64,000 nucleotides of DNA from Bacillota bacterium (GCA_023439505.1 JAEXNR010000011.1:124001-188000), one strand, 5' to 3'. Counted from the stretch's first letter, positions 1 through 8,927 are shown. Made by a program: numbers and translations. The notes: a model not told the origin generated them from the letters alone.

Positions 1-1684
1 TCTCCATAACAAAATTCTCGGCCAACGAGCCAAGGGCAAAGGCAATCTGTACACTTCTCTTATAGCTATTACCAATAAAGTCAAGAACCGTCACGTAGGC
101 CTTATTGGTAAACTTTCGTAGTCCACGACCAAGCTGCTGAATGAATATAGTAGTAGACTCTGTAGGGCGCAAGAACAGAACCATGTTAACGCCCGGAATA
201 TCTACACCTTCATTCATAATATCTACTGTAAATAGAATCTCAAGATCATGTGTATCATCCTGCAGATCATTGTAAGCTCTTACTCGTTCACCTATATCAT
301 TACGGCCTGTTAAATAGGCCGTCTTATATATCTCCCCAAGCGCTTCACACATCATTCTTGCGTGAGTCACATTACGGCAAAAAGCCAATGCCTTAAGCTT
401 ACCCTGAGGTCTATGTTTCTCAATCTGTGTAGATATGAAATCACAGTGGTCCTCATTGGCCATCTGAGCAATCATCTTGCGCTCCTGATTGTTAGGAAGG
501 CCATAGTCAACCAATTGATCTCTGATGCCGTAATACTTAAATGGAACTACCAAATCATTTGCTATAGCATCACGAAGTCTCAACTCATAAGGAACATTAT
601 GATCAAACAATTCAAATACATCCTGATTATCCAATCGTTCGGGAGTAGCTGTTAATCCTAACAAGAATTCCGGTTCGAAATATGCAATAATTTTCTTGTA
701 GGTCTCTGCTGTAGCATGATGACACTCATCAATAATCACATAATCATACTCATCTCTGGCAAACATCTGTACATCAGAATCGATTGCATTACACATACTG
801 ATATTGGTAGCAAAAAGGAAATCTGCCTCCAGATCCTTTGATCCTCCACCATACAATCCGTATGTCACACTACTTCCAAACACTTCCTGGAAAGTTTCTA
901 AGGATTTTCTTAAAATAGATCCCTCATGGACGATATATAACAGCTTCTTTGGATTGAAATTCAATGCATCAAATGCTGCCAAATAAGTCTTACCACTACC
1001 TGCAGATGCAATTGTAAGTGCCCTATTCACACCAACTGCACGATATCTGTTCAGTTCCTTAAGTGCCTTCTTCTGCATATAGTTAGGCTTTATTTTTGAT
1101 ACAGAAAGGTCATAATCCATATCCCATCTTTCAATGGCATAATTAAGTCTTAATAAATACTTATTGATAAGTTCTGCATCAAGAAGAAATGTGTTGTCCC
1201 ACTTATCTTGGAACTCCTCCATCGCCTGGTCATAAACGCCAGTCTCATAAGAATCAGCTACCGCCACATCCCACTCAACATTCTTAAGCAATGCATATCT
1301 AGTAATGTTGGATGAACCAACCACCAATTCTCTACCATCATCAAACTCAAATAAGTATCCCTTTGAATGATAGCCCAATGTAGAGTAACCATTATCATGG
1401 AGGCTTTCAAAATCAAGATGACATTCAAAGTTAGGGCATTTTCCCATCAAGGTATAGAAAGATTTCAATGATTCGATGTCCGTAAAGTTCTGATATGTAG
1501 AAGTAATTAATCGACCTTTAGCTCCTCTTTCTACTGCCGCCTCAATATCTTTGTACAGCAAAACAAGGCCTGCTTTTTTAATAAAACTGACCGAGAAATT
1601 AAATGAATTGCAGTGTCGCAGATCCGCTTTAATTTTCTCTAAGAATGTTGTTTCTGTGTAGTTTGTGAGAAATTGATTTGGCAT
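1..1684 (-). CDS. PLD-like nuclease / SF2 helicase fusion (3' end outside window)
   Basis: The gene starts at 1684 (ATG, preceded by AAAGG) and runs off the left edge after about 561 codons. The N-terminal part carries a phospholipase D-type HxK motif (YHSKGYLF, near residue 103) followed by GSSNIT. An SF2 helicase core follows: Walker A (SAGSGKT, near 228), a DECH Walker B (near 317) and a motif VI-like QQLGRGLRK (near 517). PLD-helicase fusions are known as DNA-processing and restriction-like proteins, often in defence loci, and would act on DNA in the cytoplasm. It lies 69 bp downstream of a MazG-like gene and an HNH endonuclease gene on the same strand, so one transcript is likely. The C-terminal domain cannot be seen. 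The family is confident; a defence role is inferred from composition and neighbours. Confidence 0.85.
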   Translation of the reverse strand, partial: MPNQFLTNYTETTFLEKIKADLRHCNSFNFSVSFIKKAGLVLLYKDIEAAVERGAKGRLITSTYQNFTDIESLKSFYTLMGKCPNFECHLDFESLHDNGYSTLGYHSKGYLFEFDDGRELVVGSSNITRYALLKNVEWDVAVADSYETGVYDQAMEEFQDKWDNTFLLDAELINKYLLRLNYAIERWDMDYDLSVSKIKPNYMQKKALKELNRYRAVGVNRALTIASAGSGKTYLAAFDALNFNPKKLLYIVHEGSILRKSLETFQEVFGSSVTYGLYGGGSKDLEADFLFATNISMCNAIDSDVQMFARDEYDYVIIDECHHATAETYKKIIAYFEPEFLLGLTATPERLDNQDVFELFDHNVPYELRLRDAIANDLVVPFKYYGIRDQLVDYGLPNNQERKMIAQMANEDHCDFISTQIEKHRPQGKLKALAFCRNVTHARMMCEALGEIYKTAYLTGRNDIGERVRAYNDLQDDTHDLEILFTVDIMNEGVDIPGVNMVLFLRPTESTTIFIQQLGRGLRKFTNKAYVTVLDFIGNSYKRSVQIAFALGSLAENFVME

Positions 1685-1753
1685 AATTTTAACCTTTCAC
1701 ATCATTTATCATTCATAAAGTATTCTGTTCATCTACCGCTACATATCCTGTCT

Positions 1754-2062
1754 CTAATTAACATATTCTAAAAATACCTTATCCTTAAACCCTCCTCGTT
1801 CCTCGGCCTTCTTTGCTCTCATATCTTCAAGTTCCTCTAAGGAATAGCCTCTTGCAAGGCAAATTGTCTGTAGTACTTCAAGAACATCTGCCATTTCTTC
1901 TAGGTTTTTATCAGCTTGATATTCAGTCACTTCTTCATTTAATTTCGTTTCAAGTGCGGCTATGTATTCCTCATCTGAAAGAATGTGTGTTACAAATTTC
2001 TTTCCATCGGATTCTAATATTGCTGGGATTTTATCTCGAACCAATTTATTATGTACCTTCAT
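1754..2062 (-). CDS. MazG-like nucleotide pyrophosphohydrolase (phosphoribosyl-ATP pyrophosphohydrolase-like)
   Basis: This is a 102-residue all-alpha protein of the MazG/HisE superfamily. The opening KLVRDKIP is typical of the short phosphoribosyl-ATP-pyrophosphohydrolase-like branch. Acidic metal-binding pairs are visible: EEVTEY near residues 43-48 and EEMADVLEVLQ near 56-66. Family members hydrolyse nucleoside triphosphates to monophosphate and pyrophosphate using Mg2+. A HisE role in histidine synthesis is unlikely because no his genes are nearby. It sits between an HNH nuclease gene (9 bp upstream) and a helicase gene (69 bp downstream), suggesting nucleotide depletion or sanitation linked to those enzymes. 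A strong GGGGG ribosome binding site precedes the ATG. Confidence 0.8.
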   Translation of the reverse strand: MKVHNKLVRDKIPAILESDGKKFVTHILSDEEYIAALETKLNEEVTEYQADKNLEEMADVLEVLQTICLARGYSLEELEDMRAKKAEERGGFKDKVFLEYVN

Positions 2063-2071
2063 ATGTTCCCC

Positions 2072-3232
2072 CTATGCTATGTTCCAGGTTTCATAACCCT
2101 GTCTCTTTGCAGAGTCATATACCGGGCGCATATTTTTCTCCAATATCAAATGAAATTCGTCACTTGAGTTACCTTTACGATAGAGCTCCTGATTAGCCCA
2201 TATGGAATGAAGATTATCTCTGTAACAGCCTTCATAGAGCTTGTGTATTTCAGGTTTTGAATGCAGTAATTCGTAGAGGACACATTGGTTATCTGCAAAA
2301 CGTCCAAAGAACATATCCCACTGTGGCAGTTTATTGCTTTTCTTTGAATTCCAGGACGAATCCATAGGCATCAAATTCCACAGCTCATCATTCATCACAA
2401 ATGACCACGGAATAAAATGATCCACGTCATAATTATTTCTATCTATTACTTCATCCTTAAAGACATCGATTACAGGCCTCATTTCTAAAACCGCTTTCCA
2501 GAGCTTACGAACATTGTTCAGCTTCCGCATTTTTTCATCTATAGGAGCCATTTTATATACAAGTCCCGGCACTTCAGGATTATTATTCTGAAGCCACTTA
2601 ACCTTCTCCAATTGAATCCAACCGAGAATTGTCACCGTATTATCCTGAATCATCTGTATCCAACTATCATTGAAGGTAATAAATCTTTTCAGACCATTGT
2701 CTTCATTGAATGTATATGGCAATAGGATTTCAGACTTACTTAACTTGTTATAATAGGCCATCATTCTTCCGGCGCTACTATTCAGATCTATTTTCTCTAA
2801 TCCTCGATTGGCAAATCCTGACAGTGCTTTATATGGAACATTCTTTGTAAGTTCCATCTTATATCCACGCAGCTCCTTATCGTCTGAAAACTCCGCCAGC
2901 TTATTCTTAATCTCCACCTTGCTTGCATTATTAGGCAATTCGCATAAATCTTTAAGCCGATTAACAGCTCTCTCAAGATTGTCCTTTATCTGCCCGTCTC
3001 CAAATAGCCCGCTTAAGTGAAGATGAAACTCCAACACAGAATACCAGGCATTTGAAATCATCTCATCGATAATCTCCTTATATGTAGCCTTCTTCTTATT
3101 CTCAGATATAAGCTGAACAATAGCCTCAAGCCAATAAAACTTATAGCAAAATGACGGATCTTTCATCATTCGCAAAAAACCATCAATATCAAGATTGTTA
3201 TAATATTTTTTATCAATGGTTAATTCAGCCAA
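2072..3232 (-). CDS. HNH endonuclease domain protein
   Basis: This 386-residue protein has an HNH-type nuclease site in its C-terminal half: DVDHFIPWSF near residue 270, then ELWNLMPMDSSWNSKKSNKLP, the N and H/K parts of the beta-beta-alpha metal finger. The N-terminal 250 residues are mostly helical and match no family I can name. The start is probably TTG at 3232, with GAAGGTGAG just upstream; no better ATG is in frame. The enzyme should cut DNA in the cytoplasm. It is the first gene of a tight minus-strand group with the MazG-like and PLD-helicase genes, and the small HTH gene lies 33 bp upstream. A restriction or defence role fits but is inferred. Confidence 0.8.
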   Translation of the reverse strand: MAELTIDKKYYNNLDIDGFLRMMKDPSFCYKFYWLEAIVQLISENKKKATYKEIIDEMISNAWYSVLEFHLHLSGLFGDGQIKDNLERAVNRLKDLCELPNNASKVEIKNKLAEFSDDKELRGYKMELTKNVPYKALSGFANRGLEKIDLNSSAGRMMAYYNKLSKSEILLPYTFNEDNGLKRFITFNDSWIQMIQDNTVTILGWIQLEKVKWLQNNNPEVPGLVYKMAPIDEKMRKLNNVRKLWKAVLEMRPVIDVFKDEVIDRNNYDVDHFIPWSFVMNDELWNLMPMDSSWNSKKSNKLPQWDMFFGRFADNQCVLYELLHSKPEIHKLYEGCYRDNLHSIWANQELYRKGNSSDEFHLILEKNMRPVYDSAKRQGYETWNIA

Positions 3233-3265
3233 TATCTCACCTTCTTCCTAACACATATATATTAT

Positions 3266-3445
3266 TTAGTTTGCTTTTTTCCTGGTTTTTCTAGGATCTT
3301 CAGGCTTCTTTGCATCTTCTGGAATCAACCATGTATTTCCTTTTATCATAGCTCCTTCCAACCTTCCTTCTTTGCAATAAATGCCTACTCTTCTCTGTGA
3401 AATTCCCCATTTTTCTGCAAATTCTGCTGTTGTTAAATACTCCAT
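3266..3445 (-). CDS. Small excisionase/MerR-type helix-turn-helix protein
   Basis: This is a 59-residue DNA-binding protein of the HTH_17/excisionase-like type: LTTAEFAEKWGISQRRVGIYCKEGRLEGA, then the wing GNTWLIPEDAKKPEDPR. An upstream ATG exists at 3472, but GGAGGAAAT sits directly before the ATG at 3445, which fixes the start there. The protein lies 33 bp ahead of the HNH gene and may regulate the cassette or be a remnant of element control. A paralogue with nearly identical N-terminal DNA lies at 23193-23378. Such proteins are common in Lachnospiraceae near restriction and mobile loci; its target is unknown. Confidence 0.75.
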   Translation of the reverse strand: MEYLTTAEFAEKWGISQRRVGIYCKEGRLEGAMIKGNTWLIPEDAKKPEDPRKTRKKAN

Positions 3446-3481
3446 GCTATTTCCTCCACAAATCAACAACACTTATAAAAT

Positions 3482-3501
3482 ATATTCTTCTATCCGAATA
3501 T
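3482..3501. repeat. Imperfect operator-like palindrome, copy 1
   Basis: Seven-base arms ATATTCT and CGAATAT are separated by six bases, with one arm mismatch. A perfect version with the same geometry and the same right arm lies at 3970-3989. The site is about 37 bp upstream of the small HTH gene start, a plausible operator position. AT-rich sequence makes chance matches possible. Confidence 0.35.
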
Positions 3502-3529
3502 TTACATTTAATTCACAACGAAACTTATT

Positions 3530-3905
3530 TTATAAATCAATCAATTTCAGTTTCATTAGTCTGGCTCTTATAGCTCCAGAAGTCCTTCCGTGAATCTCTG
3601 ACAAATCACGTGTGCTGAATTGACCGCTTAAAAATTCATTGGTAAGTTTTCGATCTTCTTCTGTCCATGGCATATATGATCCGGCATGTATTTCCCTCCT
3701 TTGGGTAAGCCATAAACTTCAGCTCTATAGTACATACAATATCTTCTCTAACTGTTTCTGTTGCAGCAATAAGCTCATCTTTTCTTGCAATTCCATGATT
3801 TTTATGCATTCCAAACTTGGACCTGTAATCGATTTTTTAACCCAAGTTTCTCACCAAAGCTCATTATTCGTGAAATAAAATCCATATCACTCAGAAAGTT
3901 AATAT
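3530..3905 (-). pseudogene. Decayed gene ending in a SANT/Myb-like DNA-binding domain
   Basis: No intact frame covers this stretch, but three overlapping minus-strand frames form one recognisable protein. The upstream part reads FLSDMDFISRIMSFGEKLGLK, the middle HKNHGIARKDELIAATETVR, and the end AGSYMPWTEEDRKL followed by GRTSGAIRARLMKL and a stop at 3530. The terminal segment is the PWTEEED...GRT.GAI..RL motif of SANT-like C-terminal domains. At least two frameshifts separate the pieces, so no full product can be made. A good ribosome binding site (AAAGGAGG) precedes an ATG at 3687 that gives only 19 codons. The original function is unknown. Confidence 0.6.
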
Positions 3906-4185
3906 ACCTTCTCCTCCATTACAATTTATGTTCATAATCATCAAATACAGCCAATATATCCTTTAAATTATATTCGCTTATCCGAATATTTTCAAGCAGA
4001 TTTGTATGCACAATTACTCAATAAGTTTTTATATCTAATCGTACTATATTAATTGCCTACAGTGAATCAAGTAATTAACCATATGTTAACTGTATGATCA
4101 CACAGCCTTTCTAATTTAAGTATTCTGGTTGGTAATAGACCCGGTAGGCTGCGTGGGCTGTCCCCAGATTTTGGATAAAATTTAA
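3906..4185. other. Intergenic stretch without a recognisable gene
   Basis: AT-rich sequence with many stops in all frames. Apart from the palindrome at 3970-3989 I see no coding signal, RNA motif or repeat. Confidence 0.5.
3970..3989. repeat. Operator-like palindrome, copy 2
   Basis: A perfect inverted repeat, ATATTCG and CGAATAT with a six-base spacer. It matches the imperfect copy at 3482-3501 in geometry and in the right arm (TATCCGAATATT is shared). The two copies flank the decayed gene. This could be a repressor site kept from the lost locus. Confidence 0.4.
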
Positions 4186-4224
4186 GGACATATTAGATTC
4201 CATTTTCAGGAATTTAATATGTCC
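4186..4224 (-). terminator. Long hairpin downstream of the peptide-transport operon
   Basis: A 16-bp stem with one G-T pair encloses a seven-base loop (outer arms GGACATATTA and TAATATGTCC). It lies about 90 bp beyond the stop of the substrate-binding protein gene, the last gene of the operon. A T-poor tail (TTAAATTTTATC) follows on the minus strand, so it may be a terminator, an mRNA-stabilising hairpin or a small palindromic repeat. Confidence 0.5.
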
Positions 4225-4316
4225 TAATATCTTTTACCACAGTTGACGACAGTTTTGACAGCATCAAATTTCACGCTTTTTGCGATTTATTCTTGAAACA
4301 GCCCCTTAATAATTAT

Positions 4317-5870
4317 CTACTTTTTCCAAGAGAAATCACAGTACCTGAAGCCAGTAACGCTCATATAGAATGGGCCGGGGTTTAAGTCACTGTCAAATGC
4401 AAAAAATGTTGTGTTATAGAATAATGGTATATATGCCAAAGACTCTGTCGAAAGCTTCATAGCATTTTGAGTTGTTGCTTCATCCTTAATACCGCTAAAC
4501 GCGTCGAGAATGCCTTTGTCCTCTATACCGGAGAGGTTTAAACCTGTTGCTGTATCAAATAGTGCCGAGTAGGAATTAAATTGGGTTGTAAGAGAAAGAC
4601 TAATCATTCCAAGGTCAAATCCATAAGTAAAGTATGGGGTTGTATCGTCTACCTGATTTATTGTTACTGTAAAGTATGACTGCTCAAGTTCTTCTTTCAT
4701 TGCCTCACAAGCTGCAACATGATCCGGGTAAGATGACATGACAATAAGCTTGATCGGGAGCTTATTACTCTTAGAATAACCGGCTTCCGTCATAAGGCTA
4801 TTTGCCTTTTCGATATCAGTTTCAAAGTGATTTGCGTTATCTGCATAATATGTAATTAGCGGATTTGCAAGGTTATAAGCCGTCGTACCTGAATCATTGC
4901 TACCGATTGATGTAATGTCGTCTCTGTTTAAGCAACGTGCCACCGCTTCACGAACACGAATGTCAGCCAGCTTACTGTCTTTTGTGGAGTTGCAAATAAG
5001 GAATGTAAGGCTGTTAAGAACCTGTGAATTTGCATTTACATTTGAATATGTCTTAATGCGCTCGTAGTTAGTAGCGCCATACACTGCCATATCGATACTG
5101 CCGGACTCAAATGCCATCTCTTCACTACCTGTCAGATACTTGTAGTAAAGTGAATCGATTGAAGCTACACCGTAATAATCAGCAAATCGTGTAAGAGTAA
5201 TATCGCCGTTCGGTGCCTGCTCTTTCAATACGTACGCACCGGTTCCGTCAGACTTCACATTGAGATTATCAGTTGGTTTAGAGAGAAGACCCTCACAAAA
5301 TGACTTATTAACAATACCCATTGATTGAACGTAGTCTTTCAGTTCATCGAAGCCGGCACCTTGATCTGCTGCAGGGAAAGTCCATTTAAAGTGTGTGTCA
5401 TCTGTAATTGTCATATCAATCGTTCCGAAGAGAGCTGAGCAGAGCGTTGAATTTTCACAACGTTTAAGCGAGTACTCAACATCTTCCGATTTAAGTGTAT
5501 CTCCTGAGTGGAACTTTACATTACTTTTGAGAACGAAGTCAACTGATCCATCCTCGTTTTTGGTATATGACTCGAGAAGCATGTTCTTGATGTTACCGTC
5601 GTTATCAACTAAGAAAAGTGGATCGTAAATTTGCATGCAAACTGCGTCCTCACTTGCGCGTGTGTGTTGCTCTGGGTCAATGCTAGTAATCTGATCTTTT
5701 ATTGCTAATGTCAATGAATTATCATTTTTACCAGTTGATACAGATCTTTGAGTTCCGCCCTTATCTGTGTCAGCAGTCTTGTTTGCTGGTTTGTTTCCAC
5801 ATGCTGTCATTATTGAAGTGATAAGAACAATTGATAGCATGAGTGCAAGAAGTATTCTTGTTTTTTTCAT
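4317..5870 (-). CDS. Peptide ABC transporter substrate-binding lipoprotein (SBP family 5)
   Basis: This 517-residue lipoprotein captures peptides outside the membrane and hands them to the DppBC-type permease encoded upstream. The signal peptide has a KKTR start, a hydrophobic core and a lipobox ending IMTAC at residue 24. The mature protein has the solute-binding family 5 layout, with SIDPEQHTRASEDA...QIYDPLFLVDNDG early and FKWTFPAADQG and DIRVREAVARCLNRDDI later. Family length is normally 500-600 residues. The start follows AAAGGTGAAAA. It is the last gene of the minus-strand operon, 39 bp after the OppF-like ATPase gene. Likely cargo, inferred from the epimerase and hydrolases, is a short peptide with D-residues or from murein. 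Confidence 0.9.
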   Translation of the reverse strand: MKKTRILLALMLSIVLITSIMTACGNKPANKTADTDKGGTQRSVSTGKNDNSLTLAIKDQITSIDPEQHTRASEDAVCMQIYDPLFLVDNDGNIKNMLLESYTKNEDGSVDFVLKSNVKFHSGDTLKSEDVEYSLKRCENSTLCSALFGTIDMTITDDTHFKWTFPAADQGAGFDELKDYVQSMGIVNKSFCEGLLSKPTDNLNVKSDGTGAYVLKEQAPNGDITLTRFADYYGVASIDSLYYKYLTGSEEMAFESGSIDMAVYGATNYERIKTYSNVNANSQVLNSLTFLICNSTKDSKLADIRVREAVARCLNRDDITSIGSNDSGTTAYNLANPLITYYADNANHFETDIEKANSLMTEAGYSKSNKLPIKLIVMSSYPDHVAACEAMKEELEQSYFTVTINQVDDTTPYFTYGFDLGMISLSLTTQFNSYSALFDTATGLNLSGIEDKGILDAFSGIKDEATTQNAMKLSTESLAYIPLFYNTTFFAFDSDLNPGPFYMSVTGFRYCDFSWKK

Positions 5871-5909
5871 TTTTTCACCTTTCCTTAAATGTTTTTAAAT
5901 AGCTTTACG

Positions 5910-6926
5910 CTATTCTTTATAGAGATGGCAATAAACAAGTTGATTTTCATCAACCTGAGTCCATTCGGGGTTATCGCCACAGCGTTCCATGGCATGTTGG
6001 CAACGGTCTCTGAAACGGCAGCCCGGTGCAGGATCTATTGGTGACGGAATATCGCCCGGAAGAATGATACGTTGCTTTTTAAGCTTTTCAGCTGCGGTGA
6101 ATGCCGGTGTGGCCGAAAAAAGCGCTTTCGTATATGGATGTGCAGGGTTTTTATATATTTTCTCAGTCGTTCCTCGTTCGACGACCTCACCGAGATACAT
6201 AACAATAATTTCATCACTGATAAAACGCACGATATTTAAGTCGTGAGAAATGAAGAGATAGGTAAGCTTAAGATTATCTTGCAAATCCTTGAGAAGATTG
6301 ATAATCTGTGCTTGGATTGAAACATCGAGAGCTGACACAGCCTCGTCGCACACAATAAACTCCGGCTGCGTTGATAGTGCACGGGCAATGCAGATTCTCT
6401 GACGCTGTCCTCCGGAAAACTGGTGCGGATAGTTTGAGATGAGATCGGGATAAAGTCCGCACATTTCCATTAGCCGTTCTATCATTTCACGTCTCTCATT
6501 GTTGTTTCTTGCAAGGCCAAAATTGTCGATGCCCTCGGCTATAATATCACCTGCCTGCATTCTTGGGTCCAACGAAGAATATGGGTCCTGCCAGACGAGC
6601 TGCATACGCTTCAAGTATTGTTTACGACCCTTAGGACTAAGATTGGTTATATCATTACCCTCATAGATTATTTTGCCGCTGGTGGGTTTTAGAATTCCCA
6701 TAAGCATTTTACCAACAGTTGACTTGCCGCAACCGGACTCACCCACAACTCCCAGTGTTTTACCCTTTGGTACCTTAAACGATACATTGTCGGCAGCGTG
6801 AATGTAGGAATTTGCTCGCCCTAAGGAATCGGTCTTTGCAGGATAATGCATCGTTAACCCTTCCGCCTCAAGAAAATAATTAATATTTCTAGTATATTCA
6901 CTTACATATGCGTTATCTAAGCTCAT
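5910..6926 (-). CDS. Peptide ABC transporter ATPase, OppF/DppF type
   Basis: One of the two nucleotide-binding subunits of the peptide importer, on the inner membrane face. Walker A (GESGCGKST), Q-loop (VWQDPYSSLDPR), signature (SGGQRQR), Walker B (IVCDEAVSALD) and H-loop (FISHDL) are all intact. The C-terminal oligopeptide-transporter extension carries the cysteine pattern C-R-F-R-D-R-C...C...C (GCRFRDRCQHAMERCGD), which binds an Fe-S cluster in some relatives. The length from 6926 is 338 residues, normal for OppF. I chose ATG 6926 because GAGGA precedes it by six bases; an ATG 12 bases upstream lacks this spacing. It partners the ATPase at 7019-8008. Confidence 0.92.
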   Translation of the reverse strand: MSLDNAYVSEYTRNINYFLEAEGLTMHYPAKTDSLGRANSYIHAADNVSFKVPKGKTLGVVGESGCGKSTVGKMLMGILKPTSGKIIYEGNDITNLSPKGRKQYLKRMQLVWQDPYSSLDPRMQAGDIIAEGIDNFGLARNNNERREMIERLMEMCGLYPDLISNYPHQFSGGQRQRICIARALSTQPEFIVCDEAVSALDVSIQAQIINLLKDLQDNLKLTYLFISHDLNIVRFISDEIIVMYLGEVVERGTTEKIYKNPAHPYTKALFSATPAFTAAEKLKKQRIILPGDIPSPIDPAPGCRFRDRCQHAMERCGDNPEWTQVDENQLVYCHLYKE

Positions 6927-6983
6927 AATTTTCCTCATTCCTGCACACCTTATTGTCTTTCAGATCAAGACATGCGCATTTCA

Positions 6984-7006
6984 TGTTTGTGTGTTAATCA
7001 CAAACA
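6984..7006. repeat. Intercistronic hairpin between the two importer ATPase genes
   Basis: A perfect 8-bp inverted repeat (TGTTTGTG / CACAAACA) with a seven-base loop lies in the 92-bp gap between the OppD-like stop and OppF-like start. No T-run follows, so an RNA-processing or stability element is likelier than a terminator. Confidence 0.5.
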
Positions 7007-7018
7007 CAAGCTTGACAC

Positions 7019-8008
7019 TTACTTCCTTTTAATAAATTTATGACAAGCAACGAAGTGACCGCCACCAAGGTCTTCCTGTGGTGGGAAAACATCGTTACAT
7101 TCAGGGCAAACATATTCGCACCTGTTATTAAATGGACAACCGGAGGGCATATTCCTGAGTGTCGGGACACTTCCCGGAATAACCTTCAGACGGGAACCGG
7201 TATAGTCCGAACCGGGATGTGAGTCGATAAGACCTCTTGTATATGGATGCTGTGGATTAGAAAACATTTGATCGACCGGGGCCTCCTCGCAAATCCTGCC
7301 TCCATACATTGTAATAACTCTATCTGCCATTTCACTGATTACACCAAGGTTGTGCGTGATAAATATAATAGATGTACCAATCTCACTCCGCAACTCATTC
7401 ATCAAATCAAGTACTTGCGCTTGAATTGTCACATCGAGGGCAGTTGTTGGCTCATCGCAGATTATTAGCTTCGGCCTGGTAATAAGTGCCATTGCAATCA
7501 TAATTCTCTGTCGCATACCTCCGCTTAATGAGAATGGGTATGCTTCCATAATTCGTAAAGGATTCGGGATTTTTACACGGTTAATTGAGTCAAGGCAAAT
7601 TTCTTTCGCAAGGCGCCTATCCATATGTTTGTCGTGTACACTCAGAGTCTCAAGCATCTGGTCACCGATGGTAAAGAGTGGATTCATGGCCGTCATAGGT
7701 TCCTGAAACACTAGGGAAATATCGTTACCTCGAATTGGACGTAGCTGCTTTGGTGTAAGCTTCAAAAGATCCTGTCCCTGGAATAAGATCTGCCCTGTTG
7801 GGTATGTAGTTTGCTTTGCAGGATTAAGCTTGAGTATTGACATGCAAGTAACGCTTTTTCCACAGCCGCTTTCTCCAGCGATTCCAAGTGTCTCACCCTG
7901 GTACAAGCGAAACGAAACATTCTTAACCGCATGCAGCGGTGCTTCACGTCCGATACAAAAATCGACTGAAAGGTCAATAACTTCAAGAAGGGGCGTTTTT
8001 TCTTCCAT
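7019..8008 (-). CDS. Peptide ABC transporter ATPase, OppD/DppD type
   Basis: Second ATPase subunit of the importer, 329 residues. Walker A (GESGCGKSV), Q-loop (VFQEPMTAMNPL), signature (LSGGMRQR), Walker B (LIICDEPTTALD) and H-loop (FITHNL) are complete. The C-terminal oligopeptide extension has GCPFNNRCEYVCPEC. The open frame extends to 8077, but GGAGG sits six bases before the ATG at 8008, giving the normal OppD start (MEEKTPLLEVIDLSVDF) and a 37-bp gap from the upstream permease gene. Confidence 0.92.
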   Translation of the reverse strand: MEEKTPLLEVIDLSVDFCIGREAPLHAVKNVSFRLYQGETLGIAGESGCGKSVTCMSILKLNPAKQTTYPTGQILFQGQDLLKLTPKQLRPIRGNDISLVFQEPMTAMNPLFTIGDQMLETLSVHDKHMDRRLAKEICLDSINRVKIPNPLRIMEAYPFSLSGGMRQRIMIAMALITRPKLIICDEPTTALDVTIQAQVLDLMNELRSEIGTSIIFITHNLGVISEMADRVITMYGGRICEEAPVDQMFSNPQHPYTRGLIDSHPGSDYTGSRLKVIPGSVPTLRNMPSGCPFNNRCEYVCPECNDVFPPQEDLGGGHFVACHKFIKRK

Positions 8009-8045
8009 TCTAATCCTCCATTCTGTCAAAGTCTGCGTGCTTAAG

Positions 8046-8927
8046 TTATCTCCCTGTTTTCGGGTCAAGTGCATCACGCAGGCCGTCTCCTACCAGGTTA
8101 ATGGACAGTGCTGTAATTGTAATCGCAGCGCCTGGAATAATAGCCATATATGGCTTCGTTTGAAAATATTGTTGAGCATAGTTGAGCATTGCCCCCCATT
8201 CCGGAGCAGGTGGTGCAATACCAACGCCGATAAAGGATAGACCTGCCGCCGAAAGCATCATGCTGGAAGTAGTCATTGTTGCATCGACGATGATTGGGTC
8301 AATTGCATTTGGTAAAATATGCTTTAGAATAAGCTTTAACGTCGAAGTCCCACTGAGTCTGGCAGCCTGAACGTAATCTTGTTCTACCACGCTAAGAAGC
8401 ACAGATCGGATTCTTATTGCAAAACCAGGTACAGATACGATAGCAAGCGTGAGTATCATATTAAAGATATTGCCCCCGAGAACGGCAAGAAGAACTAATG
8501 CCAATAGAATGGCAGGAACACATGTAATGATATCGATAATACGCATAATAATAAAATCTGTTTTTTTAAACACTGCACATATAGATGCTATCGCTGCGCC
8601 GATCATGAGCGAAGCAAGGGTTGCACCAACACCGATACCTACGGATATTCTTGCCCCATGAAGAACACGAGCAAAAATATCACGACCAAGGTTGTCCGTA
8701 CCAAATAGATGCAAGGTACTTGGCGGTAAAAGCTTTTCTGAGACATTATACTTTGTGACCAACTCCCTTGGAACAATGAAATCGGCAAAAACACAGCATA
8801 CTAAGATAACAATTAAAATAACAGCGCCAAAAACCGCCGACTTGTTGTTTAGATATCTTTTTATGATATCAGAACGAAGACTATCACGAGATTTAACAGC
8901 TAATCGCTTGATTTCCTGATTTCTCAT
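8046..8927 (-). CDS. Peptide ABC transporter permease, DppC/OppC type
   Basis: A 293-residue inner-membrane permease. The N-terminal OppC signature (YLNKSAVFGAVILIVILVCC, about residues 26-45) is followed by HLFGTDNLGRDIFARVLHGARIS and the EAA loop region (AARLSGTSTLKLILKHILPNAIDPI). About six membrane spans are expected. It forms the channel with the DppB-like permease, whose stop overlaps this start in an ATGA arrangement, implying translational coupling. RBS AGAGAGG is clear. Confidence 0.92.
   Translation of the reverse strand: MRNQEIKRLAVKSRDSLRSDIIKRYLNNKSAVFGAVILIVILVCCVFADFIVPRELVTKYNVSEKLLPPSTLHLFGTDNLGRDIFARVLHGARISVGIGVGATLASLMIGAAIASICAVFKKTDFIIMRIIDIITCVPAILLALVLLAVLGGNIFNMILTLAIVSVPGFAIRIRSVLLSVVEQDYVQAARLSGTSTLKLILKHILPNAIDPIIVDATMTTSSMMLSAAGLSFIGVGIAPPAPEWGAMLNYAQQYFQTKPYMAIIPGAAITITALSINLVGDGLRDALDPKTGR

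Noticed and set aside
804..986. Plus-strand open frames inside the helicase gene, and similar ones opposite other genes
   Set aside because: They are antisense shadows of clear minus-strand genes with no start signals of their own.
1754..2062. HisE of histidine biosynthesis
   Set aside because: The sequence is the short MazG-like branch and there are no histidine genes in the neighbourhood.
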